Positions 50,350 through 58,373 of a DNA stretch of 64,000 nucleotides are shown here, piece after piece. Made by a program: the position numbers and the translations under genes. The DNA is taken from assembly GCF_014302995.1 (NCBI RefSeq), contig NZ_CP060295.1, positions 5,757,501 through 5,821,500 of the forward strand. The letters run 5' to 3'. Position 1 is the first letter of the stretch. Every line of letters begins with the position of its first letter. The notes beneath the pieces were generated by a model, which did no database searches, was not told the DNA's origin, and was given only the letters and a program-made list of their open reading frames with translations. This stretch comes from Variovorax sp. PAMC26660. GTDB lineage: Bacteria; Pseudomonadota; Gammaproteobacteria; Burkholderiales; Burkholderiaceae_C.

Positions 50350-51677
50350 GGCCCCACAGCGGGCAACGTGAGGGCAGGGTACCGGATCGCCTCCACGGCC
50401 TCCTGAACCTCGCTCAGCGTGTGATGGTCATAGACCACCGTGCCGACGCTGCCCACGGTCTTGTGTCCGGTTACTTTATCCATCGTGCCATCGCTGACCC
50501 CCGCACGCCGCATCAACGGGCGCACCGTGTGGCGCAGATAGTGGAACGTGGGGGTGAGCCCCATCGCCTTGCAGTGAGCACCGAACCACCTCCCGAAGTA
50601 GTCGCTCGGCTTGCCCTCACGCAGCGGCAGGGACGGCCACAGCGAATCGCTACGAGACGCCTTGATGGTCTCGACGTACTTGAGGAATCCAAGCCGGATG
50701 AGTTCGCTGTGAATCGGAACGCTGCGGTGTCCTGCGTCGCTCTTGATGCTCTGGCCTTCGCCTTCGTTCGTCAGCACCAGAACGTGTACGCCTTCCACCT
50801 TCTGAACGTCAACCGTGCGTAGCTGGCACAGTTCCCCCAGCCGGGTCCCCGTGAACAATCCCAGAAGGGGAATCCAGTAGGCCGCCTCGCGACCACCGTA
50901 GCGGGCATCAGGAAGTGCATACGCCGTGTGCAGCGGGGAGGAGAACAGCGCCACAAGTTCATCGTTCGTCCACGGCCTACGCTTGTTCGTCGTCGTGGTC
51001 TTGATGTCCAAGCTGCGCCAGGGCTGCACGGGAATCCACTGCAAGGTTTCCGCCGCAAACTTCAGAAGCGACTTGATGTTTGTGAGGCGAGCCCCTTCAA
51101 CGTTCGGATCGAAGGCTACCCCAAGCTTCAGCGCCTCGAAGCGCACCAAGGGCAGCACAGCCGCTCTACGGCGTTTCGCCAGATCGGCACCCGCGCGAGC
51201 ATCGAGGAGGGCGTTCAAGCCTGACAGGGTTGCGGCGTCGTCGTCTGACAGCCCGGCGCCGAATGACGTGTCCCGCTCGGGCGGGAGGTACGGGGTAAGC
51301 GGTCCAATGCGGAGCGCTCGCGTGTTGTGCTCAACGGCTTTCGCTATGTCCGTGAGAGTAGCGATTCGTGCAGGGTCATCGCGTAGCAAATCGTCCATTC
51401 TGAGGACGCGGGCGCGAATCCTCAGGGCCAACTCTTGCGCCAACTCAGGGGTTATCAGCGCCAGAGGTTTGGGCTTCAGCTCACGCTTTTTTACGTCGAA
51501 ATCGGCGAGCCATTCGGCCCGCTTCAGGGTCGCCAAAAGCGTTGCCTCGCGGCGGTCACTGGTGCCCAGAGCGATGTTCACCCGGGTCTTGCGATAGACC
51601 GCACGGAGTTCCTCCGGGATGATGATTCGGACGCAGTAGCGCGTTCCTCTGAGGTTCAATCCCTCGACCTTTGCCAT
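50334..51677 (-). CDS. int: Tyrosine integrase of the SRP-RNA island
   Basis: The 447-residue phage-type integrase has an N-terminal arm-binding region (MAKVEGLNLRGTRYCVRI), a helical core-binding domain, and a catalytic domain with Arg in GLFTGTRLGELCQL, HxxR in HYLRHTVRP, His in TGHKTVGSVG and the nucleophile Tyr in VVYDHHTL. It should catalyse integration at the ffs 3' end. It lies 110 bases inside attR and reads away from ffs on the same strand, so read-through from ffs may express it. ATG 51677 is chosen; 51713 is the longest possibility. Confidence 0.92.
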   Translation of the reverse strand: MAKVEGLNLRGTRYCVRIIIPEELRAVYRKTRVNIALGTSDRREATLLATLKRAEWLADFDVKKRELKPKPLALITPELAQELALRIRARVLRMDDLLRDDPARIATLTDIAKAVEHNTRALRIGPLTPYLPPERDTSFGAGLSDDDAATLSGLNALLDARAGADLAKRRRAAVLPLVRFEALKLGVAFDPNVEGARLTNIKSLLKFAAETLQWIPVQPWRSLDIKTTTTNKRRPWTNDELVALFSSPLHTAYALPDARYGGREAAYWIPLLGLFTGTRLGELCQLRTVDVQKVEGVHVLVLTNEGEGQSIKSDAGHRSVPIHSELIRLGFLKYVETIKASRSDSLWPSLPLREGKPSDYFGRWFGAHCKAMGLTPTFHYLRHTVRPLMRRAGVSDGTMDKVTGHKTVGSVGTVVYDHHTLSEVQEAVEAIRYPALTLPAVGPYGAS

Positions 51678-51787
51678 GTCCTGTCCCTTCGTCATGTTGT
51701 ACGGAGGTGACACAGCAAAGTGATACAGAGGGGGGCTCGTGAGCCCATGTCAGCGCTTAAGTTCTTGATAAATAAGCGCTTTACAGA

Positions 51788-51808
51788 AAGAGGTTGACGA
51801 GCCTTACC
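51788..51808. repeat. Right attachment site (attR), overlapping the ffs 3' end
   Basis: These 21 bases are identical to 40543-40563. The last 17 nucleotides of the SRP RNA fall within them, so integration restores the gene. Confidence 0.85.
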
Positions 51809-51894
51809 CCTGGCACTGACTACGCAGTTAGGGCTGCTTGGTTCCCCACCTGACCCGGTTGGCCACTTCACCATGCAGGGAGGCCCGTCAGCCC
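51792..51894 (-). ncRNA. ffs: 4.5S RNA, signal recognition particle RNA
   Basis: The minus strand gives a 103-base rod. The ends pair (GACGGGCCT near the 5' end with AGGCTCGTC near the 3' end), then CCCTG pairs with CAGGG. The apex contains GGGTCAGG, a GG-GGAA-CC tetraloop and AAGCAGC, the conserved Ffh-binding symmetric loop of SRP RNA. It guides membrane-protein targeting with Ffh. It stands divergent to dnaX. Its 3' end is the island's integration site. Confidence 0.9.
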
Positions 51895-52069
51895 GCATTC
51901 TAACCCGCAGGTCGCGCGCACTTTCGTGTCGCTTCGCCAATCCCTTTCAGAGGGGACGGCATCGGTGGTCCGGACAAAGCCGGCTTCCGGTGTCTCACGA
52001 AGAAGACAGCCTTCTTTTGATTGCAGGGTCGGGCCGGAGAGGGCCGTTGCGCCTTTTAGAATGCCCGCA

Positions 52070-53950
52070 ATGTCTTATCTCGTGCTCGCTCGCAAGTTCC
52101 GTCCGAAAACCTTCGGTGAGATGGTCGGCCAGGGGCATGTGGTGCAGGCGCTCGAGAACGCGTTGACCACGCAGCGCCTGCATCACGCCTATCTTTTCAC
52201 CGGCACGCGGGGCGTGGGCAAGACCACGGTCTCGCGCATCCTGGCGAAGTCGCTCAACTGCCAGGGCCCGGACGGACTGGGTGGCATCACCGCCACGCCG
52301 TGTGGCGTCTGCCAGGCCTGCCGCGATATCGATTCCGGCCGCTTCGTCGACTACACCGAACTCGATGCGGCTTCAAACCGCGGCGTCGACGAAGTGCAAT
52401 CGTTGCTAGAACAAGCCGTCTACAAACCGGTGCAGGGGCGCTTCAAGGTCTTCATGATCGACGAAGTGCACATGCTCACCAACACCGCGTTCAACGCGAT
52501 GTTGAAGACGCTCGAAGAGCCGCCCGAGTACCTCAAGTTCGTGCTCGCGACCACCGATCCGCAGAAGGTGCCCGTTACGGTGTTGTCGCGTTGCCTGCAG
52601 TTCAATCTGCGGCCGATGGCACCAGAGACGATCCTCGAGCACCTGACCAGCGTGCTGCAAACCGAGCAAGTACCTGCCGAGCCGCAGGCATTGCGCCTCC
52701 TGGCGCGGGCCGCGCGCGGTTCGATGCGCGATGCGTTGTCGCTCACTGACCAGGCCATCGCTTTCGGCAATGGCGAACTGATCGAAACCGGCGTGCGCCA
52801 GATGCTCGGCAGCGTCGACCGCGGCCATGTGTTCAAGCTGATCGAAGCGCTGGCGCAGGGCGACGGCAAGACGGTGGTCGACACTTCAGAGGCGCTGCGC
52901 CGTGACGGCATGTCCGCCGCCTCCACGCTCGAAGAAATGACGGCGGTGCTGCAGGCCATGGCCGTGCTTCAAGCCGTCCCCTCGCGGGCGGAGTCGGCCG
53001 ATTCGGCCACCGACCCCGACGCGGCAGACACCACGCGCCTTGCATCGCTGATGCCAGCCGACGAAACGCAATTGCTCTACAGCCTGTGCCTGCACGGCCG
53101 TGGCGAGCTGGGCCTGGCGCCCGATGAATACGCGGCGCTGACCATGGTGCTGCTGCGGCTGTTGGCCTTCAAGCCTTCCAACGCGGCTGCCTCGACAGCT
53201 TCCCCGGAAAAAAAAACTCTGAATGAAGCCGCGGTCGCGGCGCCGGCTGCTCCGGCGCGTATCGCGGCCCCTGTTCCGGCACCTGTGCCGGTGGCTCGCC
53301 CTGAAGCCGAATCACCACCGGTCGCCCCAGCGCCGACTCCCCCAGTCCCGGCTCCGGCGGTCGCGCAACAACCTGCTTCGGTCCCGGCCGGGCATCGCCT
53401 CTCGGTCGTCGACGAGCCGTTGCGGCAAGCCGCGCCCCGTGTCGAGGCCACGACGGATGTACCTGCCAAGGTCGTTGGCGTCCCGATCCGCGTGCAGCCG
53501 CCGCCCGGCGCACGCGATGCACCTCGCGGCGAAGAGTCGCGCGGCACTTTCACTCCCATTCCGGCCAGTGAAGACGGTGATTTCTGGTTCGTCACGGTTA
53601 CTCAACTGGTCGCCTCGGAAGCCATCGCGGCCCTGGCCCGCGAGTTGGCCCTGCAGTCGCAACTGGTGGCGCGCGACACCGACCAATGGATGCTGCGCAT
53701 CGAGCGCGAAACGCTCAACCAGCCTTCCAGCCGCGAAAAACTGACCGCCGCACTGAATGCGCTTGGCCATGACGTCAAGCTGGTCATCGAGATCGGCGGC
53801 GTGGTCGACAGCCCCGCGCGACGCAACAAGCAGGCCGCCGACGAGCGCCAGCGCGTGGCCGAGGAGGCCATCCACAACGACCCCGAAGTGCAGGCGCTGA
53901 TGCGCGACTTCGATGCGAAGATCGTGCCCGGAACGCTGAAACCGGCCTGA
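52070..53950 (+). CDS. dnaX: DNA polymerase III subunits tau and gamma
   Basis: The 626-residue clamp-loader ATPase starts [20 protein letters not shown] (ATG 52070; ATG 52061 adds three residues). Walker A is GTRGVGKTT, the zinc site CGVCQAC, Walker [11 protein letters not shown], the SRC sensor [11 protein letters not shown] and sensor 2 [13 protein letters not shown]. Domains I-III end near residue 375, then a Pro/Ala-rich linker and a tau C-terminal domain that contacts polymerase alpha. An A9 run at 53208 lies at the domain III/IV border and could yield gamma. ybaB and recR follow, the usual order. Confidence 0.96.
   Translation: MSYLVLARKFRPKTFGEMVGQGHVVQALENALTTQRLHHAYLFTGTRGVGKTTVSRILAKSLNCQGPDGLGGITATPCGVCQACRDIDSGRFVDYTELDAASNRGVDEVQSLLEQAVYKPVQGRFKVFMIDEVHMLTNTAFNAMLKTLEEPPEYLKFVLATTDPQKVPVTVLSRCLQFNLRPMAPETILEHLTSVLQTEQVPAEPQALRLLARAARGSMRDALSLTDQAIAFGNGELIETGVRQMLGSVDRGHVFKLIEALAQGDGKTVVDTSEALRRDGMSAASTLEEMTAVLQAMAVLQAVPSRAESADSATDPDAADTTRLASLMPADETQLLYSLCLHGRGELGLAPDEYAALTMVLLRLLAFKPSNAAASTASPEKKTLNEAAVAAPAAPARIAAPVPAPVPVARPEAESPPVAPAPTPPVPAPAVAQQPASVPAGHRLSVVDEPLRQAAPRVEATTDVPAKVVGVPIRVQPPPGARDAPRGEESRGTFTPIPASEDGDFWFVTVTQLVASEAIAALARELALQSQLVARDTDQWMLRIERETLNQPSSREKLTAALNALGHDVKLVIEIGGVVDSPARRNKQAADERQRVAEEAIHNDPEVQALMRDFDAKIVPGTLKPA
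53208..53226 (+). promoter_or_regulatory. A9 slippage/frameshift site for gamma synthesis
   Basis: Nine consecutive A residues (53208-53216) fall in frame as GAA AAA AAA ACT inside a GC-rich gene. A -1 shift meets TGA at 53224-53226 and a +1 shift meets TGA at 53220-53222. Either product would be about 383-385 residues and lack tau-specific domains. Confidence 0.65.
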
Positions 53951-54050
53951 CCCGTTCACGGCAACAATCCCGAGCCGGCCCTTGTGGCACTTCGGTGCGA
54001 CCGCCATCTCTCTTATCCTTCCACCACTTTCCAACCAATCAGGACCAACG

Positions 54051-54383
54051 ATGTTCAACAAAGGACAACTGGCCGGCCTCATGAAGCAGGCGCAGGCAAT
54101 GCAGGACAACCTCAAGAAGGCCCAGGAAGAACTGGCGCACATCGAGGTCGAAGGCGAATCCGGCGCCGGCCTGGTCAAGGTCGTCATGACCTGCAAGCAC
54201 GACGTCAAGCGCATCACCATCGACCCGAGCCTGCTGGCCGACGACAAGGACATGCTCGAAGACCTCGTGGCTGCCGCTTTCAACGCTGCCGTGCGCAAGG
54301 CGGAAGAAACCAGCGAGCAGAAGATGGGCAAGCTCACCGCTGGCATGCCGGGCCTCCCGCCTGGCATGAAGCTGCCGTTCTAA
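54051..54383 (+). CDS. ybaB: YbaB/EbfC nucleoid-associated protein
   Basis: The 110-residue protein has the family start [23 protein letters not shown], the strand block [26 protein letters not shown] and the Gly/Pro/Met-rich tail [12 protein letters not shown]. It is a DNA-binding dimer. AGGA stands before ATG 54051. It is placed between dnaX and recR, as in most proteobacteria. Confidence 0.95.
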   Translation: MFNKGQLAGLMKQAQAMQDNLKKAQEELAHIEVEGESGAGLVKVVMTCKHDVKRITIDPSLLADDKDMLEDLVAAAFNAAVRKAEETSEQKMGKLTAGMPGLPPGMKLPF

Positions 54384-54390
54384 GCACTTG

Positions 54391-54981
54391 ATGGCCGACG
54401 CCAGTTCGCTCGACGCGTTGGTCGATGCGCTTCGCCGCCTGCCCGGTGTCGGCATCAAGTCGGCCTCGCGCATGGCGTTTCACTTGCTGCAGCATGACCG
54501 CGAGGGCGCGCAACTGCTCGCACGGGCATTGCAGCAGGCCGCCGGCAATGTGCAGCATTGCGAGCTTTGCAACACCTTCACCGAAGCACGTATCTGCAGC
54601 GTCTGCATGGACTCGCGGCGTGACGGAAGCAAGCTCTGCGTGGTCGAGACGCCCGCCGACCAGGCGGCACTCGAGCGCACCGGTGCGTTCCGTGGCTACT
54701 ACTTCGTGCTGATGGGCAAGCTCAGCCCGCTCGACGGCATCGGGCCCAAGGACATCGGCCTGCAGAAGCTCTTCGACCGCGCACTCGACGGCACGGTGAG
54801 CGAGGTGATCCTGGCCACCAACTTCACGGCGGAAGGCGAGGCCACCGCGCACGTGATCGGTGAAACGCTCAAGCAGCGCGGGCTCAACGTGACGCGGCTC
54901 GCGCGTGGCGTGCCGGCCGGCAGCGAGCTCGAATACGTGGACCTGGGCACCATCGCGCATGCATTGGTAGACCGCCGCTAG
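54391..54981 (+). CDS. recR: Recombination mediator RecR
   Basis: The 196-residue protein has an N-terminal helix-hairpin-helix ([20 protein letters not shown]), a C4 zinc finger (CELCNTF with CSVCMD), a Toprim domain ([17 protein letters not shown]) and the C-terminal Walker-B-like block ([26 protein letters not shown]). With RecO it loads RecA on SSB-coated gaps. ATG 54391 is used. It begins eight bases after ybaB. Confidence 0.96.
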   Translation: MADASSLDALVDALRRLPGVGIKSASRMAFHLLQHDREGAQLLARALQQAAGNVQHCELCNTFTEARICSVCMDSRRDGSKLCVVETPADQAALERTGAFRGYYFVLMGKLSPLDGIGPKDIGLQKLFDRALDGTVSEVILATNFTAEGEATAHVIGETLKQRGLNVTRLARGVPAGSELEYVDLGTIAHALVDRR

Positions 54982-55029
54982 AGGCCCTGACAGGGCACTC
55001 CGCGCGCAGCGCAACGGAGACAAATCGAC

Positions 55030-55422
55030 ATGACTTTTTCTTTGCTCACGGTAGCCTACTGGTGCGTGTTCATCGCCTGCGGCCTGCCGTACCTGGCGGC
55101 ATGGATTGCCAAGGCCGGCAGCTTCGGCCCGCGCGACAACATGCATCCGCGCGACTGGGCCGCAAAGCAAAGTGGCTGGCGTGCGCGCGCCAACAGCGCG
55201 CAGGCCAACAGCTTCGAGGGGCTGCCGCTGTTCATCGGTGCGGTGCTTATTGCGCATCAACTCGGTGTGGCACAGGCGGGGCTCGACATGCTCTCGGTGG
55301 CTTATGTGGTGCTGCGCGTGATCTATCTCGGTCTTTACATCAAGGGCATTGCTGCAGCGCGCAGTGCGGTCTGGGCCCTCGCGTTCATCGTCAACATCGC
55401 GATCTTTTTCCTCGCACGGTAG
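55030..55422 (+). CDS. MAPEG-family membrane protein
   Basis: The 130-residue protein has four membrane segments and the MAPEG pattern: RANSAQANSFEGLPLFIGAVLIA after helix 1 and VLRVIYLGLYIKG before helix 3. MAPEG proteins are membrane glutathione- or eicosanoid-metabolism relatives; bacterial members are mostly uncharacterised. GGAGACAAATCGAC precedes ATG 55030. It may be co-transcribed with recR, 48 bases upstream. Confidence 0.85.
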   Translation: MTFSLLTVAYWCVFIACGLPYLAAWIAKAGSFGPRDNMHPRDWAAKQSGWRARANSAQANSFEGLPLFIGAVLIAHQLGVAQAGLDMLSVAYVVLRVIYLGLYIKGIAAARSAVWALAFIVNIAIFFLAR

Positions 55423-55558
55423 ACGTGCATCGCAGGCCTGCGAGAGGCCTTCGTGCTTACGTGAAAACCCGCACGGGATGACCCCGATGCAGGCGCGTGA
55501 GGGCGCCCCTAAGCTCGATTCAGTTCACAAGAATCAAAGAGCCCGCAGGCACCGTTTC

Positions 55559-56596
55559 ATGCTTCACCGCCGCACCCTCATTTCCGCTTCCGCCATCGCC
55601 GCCGCATCGATCGCTTTGCCGCGTGTCTTTGCGCAGCAGGCGAAGCTGGAGAAGACAAAGATTTCCATCGCGGTCGGCGGCAAGGCGGCGTTCTATTACC
55701 TGCCTCTCACCATCTCCGAGCAACTCGGCTACTTCAAGGCCGAAGGCCTCGATGTCGAAATTTCCGACTTCGCTGGCGGTGCACGCGCGCTGCAGGCCGT
55801 GGTTGGCGGCTCGGCCGACGTGTGCTCGGGCGCCTACGAGCACACCATCAACCTGCAGGCCAAGAACCAGTTCTTCCAGGCCTTCGTTCTGCAGGGCCGC
55901 GCACCGCAGATCGCGGTGGGCGTGTCGACCAAGAACATGGCGGGCTACACGGGCATTGCCGATCTCAAGGGCAAGAAGATCGGTGTCTCGGCGCCGGGCT
56001 CGTCGACCAACATGGTGGCCAACCTCGTGCTCTCGCGCGGCGGCCTGAAGGCCAGCGACGTCAGCTTCATCGGCGTGGGCGTGGCGGCCGGTGCGCTCAC
56101 GGCATTGCGCTCGGGCCAGATCGATGCCATCAGCAACACCGACCCGGTGATGACGATGCTCGAGCAGAAGGGCGACGTGAAGATCATCAGCGACACGCGC
56201 ACGCTCAAGGGCACGCAGCAGGTGTTCGGCGGCACGATGCCTGCGGCCTGCCTCTATGCGTCGAGCGAGTTCATCCAGAAGAATCCCAACACCTGCCAGG
56301 CGCTGGCCAATGCCATCGTGCACGGGCTCAAGTGGCTGCAGACGGCAGGGCCGGGCGACATCATCAAGACCGTGCCCGAGACCTACCTGCTCGGTGACCG
56401 CGCGCTGTACCTTGCGTCCTTCGACAAGGTGCGCGAATCGATCGCCACCGACGGCCTCGTGCCGACCGATGGACCCAAGACGGCGCTCACCGCCATCGCG
56501 AGCTTCGACACCTCCGTGAAGGCCGACAAGATCGACCTCTCCAAGACCTACACCAACGATTTTGCAAGGCGCGCGAAAGACAGGTTCAAAGCCTGA
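55559..56596 (+). CDS. ABC transporter substrate-binding protein (NMT1/SsuA type)
   Basis: The 345-residue precursor has a signal peptide MLHRRTLISASAIAAASIALPRVFA. The mature protein is a class II binding fold with AFYYLPLTISEQLGYFKAEGLDVEI, GGSADVCSGAYEHTI, LKGKKIGVSAPGSSTNMVANLVL and ALRSGQIDAISNTDPV, the nitrate/sulfonate/taurine-type family. The ligand is probably a small organic sulfonate, a thiamine precursor or similar; sequence does not decide. It is the first gene of a three-gene ABC operon, with a hairpin after the stop. Confidence 0.88.
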   Translation: MLHRRTLISASAIAAASIALPRVFAQQAKLEKTKISIAVGGKAAFYYLPLTISEQLGYFKAEGLDVEISDFAGGARALQAVVGGSADVCSGAYEHTINLQAKNQFFQAFVLQGRAPQIAVGVSTKNMAGYTGIADLKGKKIGVSAPGSSTNMVANLVLSRGGLKASDVSFIGVGVAAGALTALRSGQIDAISNTDPVMTMLEQKGDVKIISDTRTLKGTQQVFGGTMPAACLYASSEFIQKNPNTCQALANAIVHGLKWLQTAGPGDIIKTVPETYLLGDRALYLASFDKVRESIATDGLVPTDGPKTALTAIASFDTSVKADKIDLSKTYTNDFARRAKDRFKA

Positions 56597-56612
56597 CTGC
56601 GAACGTCCCGCG

Positions 56613-56635
56613 ACCCGGCTCAGGCCGGGTTTTTT
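56613..56635 (+). terminator. Terminator-like hairpin between binding protein and ATPase genes
   Basis: ACCCGGC and GCCGGGT form a perfect 7-base stem with a TCAG loop, followed by TTTTTT. The T-run ends six bases before the ATPase start codon, in the place where its ribosome site should be. It could attenuate downstream expression and protect the binding-protein message. Confidence 0.75.
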
Positions 56636-56640
56636 ATGCC

Positions 56641-57456
56641 ATGTCCGACTACGCACTCGAACTCCTTTCCATCAGTTGCACCTTCCACTCGAAGGATGAT
56701 CCGGGCCAGCGCTACACGGCAGTGGCCGACACCACGCTGCGCATCAAGGCCGGGGAATTCGTCTCGGTAGTCGGTCCCACCGGCTGTGGCAAGTCGACGC
56801 TGCTGAACATGGGCGCTGGCCTGCTCGAACCTTCTTCGGGCACGGTCAAGGTTTTCGGCAAGACGCTCGTGGGTGTCAACGCACGCGCCGGCTACATGTT
56901 CCAGACCGAGGCATTGATGCCGTGGCGCAGCGCCATCGACAACGTGATGGTCGGCCTGCAATACCGCGGCGTGCCCGATGCCGAGGCGCGCAAGCAGGCC
57001 GAGGCGTGGCTGTCGCGTGTGGGGTTGACGGGTTTCGGCGATCGCTACCCGCACCAGCTCTCGGGCGGCATGCGCAAGCGCGTGGCATTGGCGCAGACGC
57101 TGGTGCTCGACCCCGACATCATCCTCATGGACGAGCCCTTCAGCGCGCTCGACATCCAGACCCGCCAACTGATGGAAAACGAAGTGCTCGACCTCTGGAG
57201 CGCGAAGAAGAAGGCCGTGCTCTTCATCACGCATGACCTTGACGAAGCCATTGCAATGAGCGACCGCGTGGTGGTGCTGTCGGCCGGCCCGGCGACGCAT
57301 CCGATCGGCGAGTTCGCCATCGATCTGGCGCGCCCGCGTGACGTGGCCGAGGTGCGCACGCAGCCTCGCTTCGTCGAGCTGCACACCCAGATTTGGGAGG
57401 TACTGCGCGACGAGGTGCTCAAGGGCTACGCGCAGCAACTGAAGAAGGCCGCGTGA
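56641..57456 (+). CDS. ABC transporter ATPase (SsuB/TauB type)
   Basis: The 271-residue ATPase has Walker A GPTGCGKST, Q-loop YMFQTEALMPWRSAIDN, signature LSGGMRKRVALAQTL, Walker B IILMDEPFSALD and H-loop FITHDLDEAIAM. It matches the nitrate/sulfonate/taurine importer class. No Shine-Dalgarno sequence precedes ATG 56641; the space is taken by a terminator hairpin. Its stop overlaps the permease start as TGATG. Confidence 0.92.
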   Translation: MSDYALELLSISCTFHSKDDPGQRYTAVADTTLRIKAGEFVSVVGPTGCGKSTLLNMGAGLLEPSSGTVKVFGKTLVGVNARAGYMFQTEALMPWRSAIDNVMVGLQYRGVPDAEARKQAEAWLSRVGLTGFGDRYPHQLSGGMRKRVALAQTLVLDPDIILMDEPFSALDIQTRQLMENEVLDLWSAKKKAVLFITHDLDEAIAMSDRVVVLSAGPATHPIGEFAIDLARPRDVAEVRTQPRFVELHTQIWEVLRDEVLKGYAQQLKKAA

Positions 57457-58286
57457 TGTCGCGCCTGAACGAACGCAATGCGCGCTTCTGGCAGCTCGTG
57501 CTGCTGCTGATCATCCTGGTGGGCTGGCACCTGGCTTCACGCAACCAGCAGTTCGCCTTCTTCGTCGGTGAGCCGATCCAGGTGGCGGGGCGCATCTGGA
57601 GCTGGTTCCTGCCGTTCGAGGTGCCGCCGAATGCGCTGTTTCCCGAAGGGCTGAAGGGCAACGCCGACATCTACCTGCACCTGGGCACCACGCTGCTCGA
57701 AACCGTGCTGGCCTTCGGCATCGGCACCGTGCTCGGGCTGGCCTGCGGGCTCTGGCTGGCGCTGGCACCTACGGCGAGCATGATCCTCGACCCCTACATC
57801 AAGGCCGCGAACTCGATGCCGCGTGTGATCCTGGCGCCCATCTTCGCGCTGTGGTTCGGCCTGGGCATCTGGAGCAAGGTGGCGCTGGCCGTCACGCTGG
57901 TGTTCTTCATCGTGTTCTTCAACGTCTACCAAGGCGTGCGCGAGGTCAGCCCGGTGGTGCTGGCCAACGCGAAGATGCTGGGCGCCAACCAGCGGCAACT
58001 GCTGCGCACCGTGTACCTGCCGAGCGCGACGAGTTGGGTGTTCTCCAGCCTGCACACCTCCGTCGGGCTGGCTTTCGTCGGTGCGGTGGTGGGCGAGTAT
58101 CTGGGGTCGGCGCGTGGCGTGGGCTACCTGATCCTGCAGGCCGAGGGCACCTTCGACGTCAACACCGTGTTCGCCGGCATCGTGGTGCTCACGGCCTTTG
58201 CGCTGGTGCTCGACGGCATCGTGGGGCTGATCGAAAGGCGCCTCATGAAATGGCAGCCCAAGAGCGGCGAAACCGAAAAGTTGTAG
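57456..58286 (+). CDS. ABC transporter permease (SsuC/TauC type)
   Basis: The 276-residue protein has six membrane segments and the BPD_transp_1 coupling loop NAKMLGANQRQLLRTVYLPSA. AANSMPRVILAPIFALWFGLGIWSK is the hallmark of the nitrate/sulfonate/taurine permeases. The start overlaps the ATPase stop (TGATG at 57454-57458). No further transporter gene follows. Confidence 0.92.
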   Translation: MSRLNERNARFWQLVLLLIILVGWHLASRNQQFAFFVGEPIQVAGRIWSWFLPFEVPPNALFPEGLKGNADIYLHLGTTLLETVLAFGIGTVLGLACGLWLALAPTASMILDPYIKAANSMPRVILAPIFALWFGLGIWSKVALAVTLVFFIVFFNVYQGVREVSPVVLANAKMLGANQRQLLRTVYLPSATSWVFSSLHTSVGLAFVGAVVGEYLGSARGVGYLILQAEGTFDVNTVFAGIVVLTAFALVLDGIVGLIERRLMKWQPKSGETEKL

Positions 58287-58373
58287 CGCCTGAGCGTATC
58301 GGCCCGCAGCCCCCACCGTGCGATGATCGCGCCCGCGCGCCGGGGGCGCGACAACGACTTATGGGGGTGAATC

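Larger units (their letters stand above)
40543..51808. mobile_element. Genomic island integrated in the 3' end of the SRP RNA gene
   Basis: The same 21 bases (core AGAGGTTGACGAGCCTTACC) stand at both ends. The right copy is part of ffs. A tyrosine integrase lies just inside the right end. The content between (RHS toxin, immunity-like genes, serine recombinase, phage-like small genes) is accessory, while core genes lie directly outside. The size is about 11.3 kb. No conjugation, replication or phage structural gene is visible, so transfer probably depends on a helper. Confidence 0.85.
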
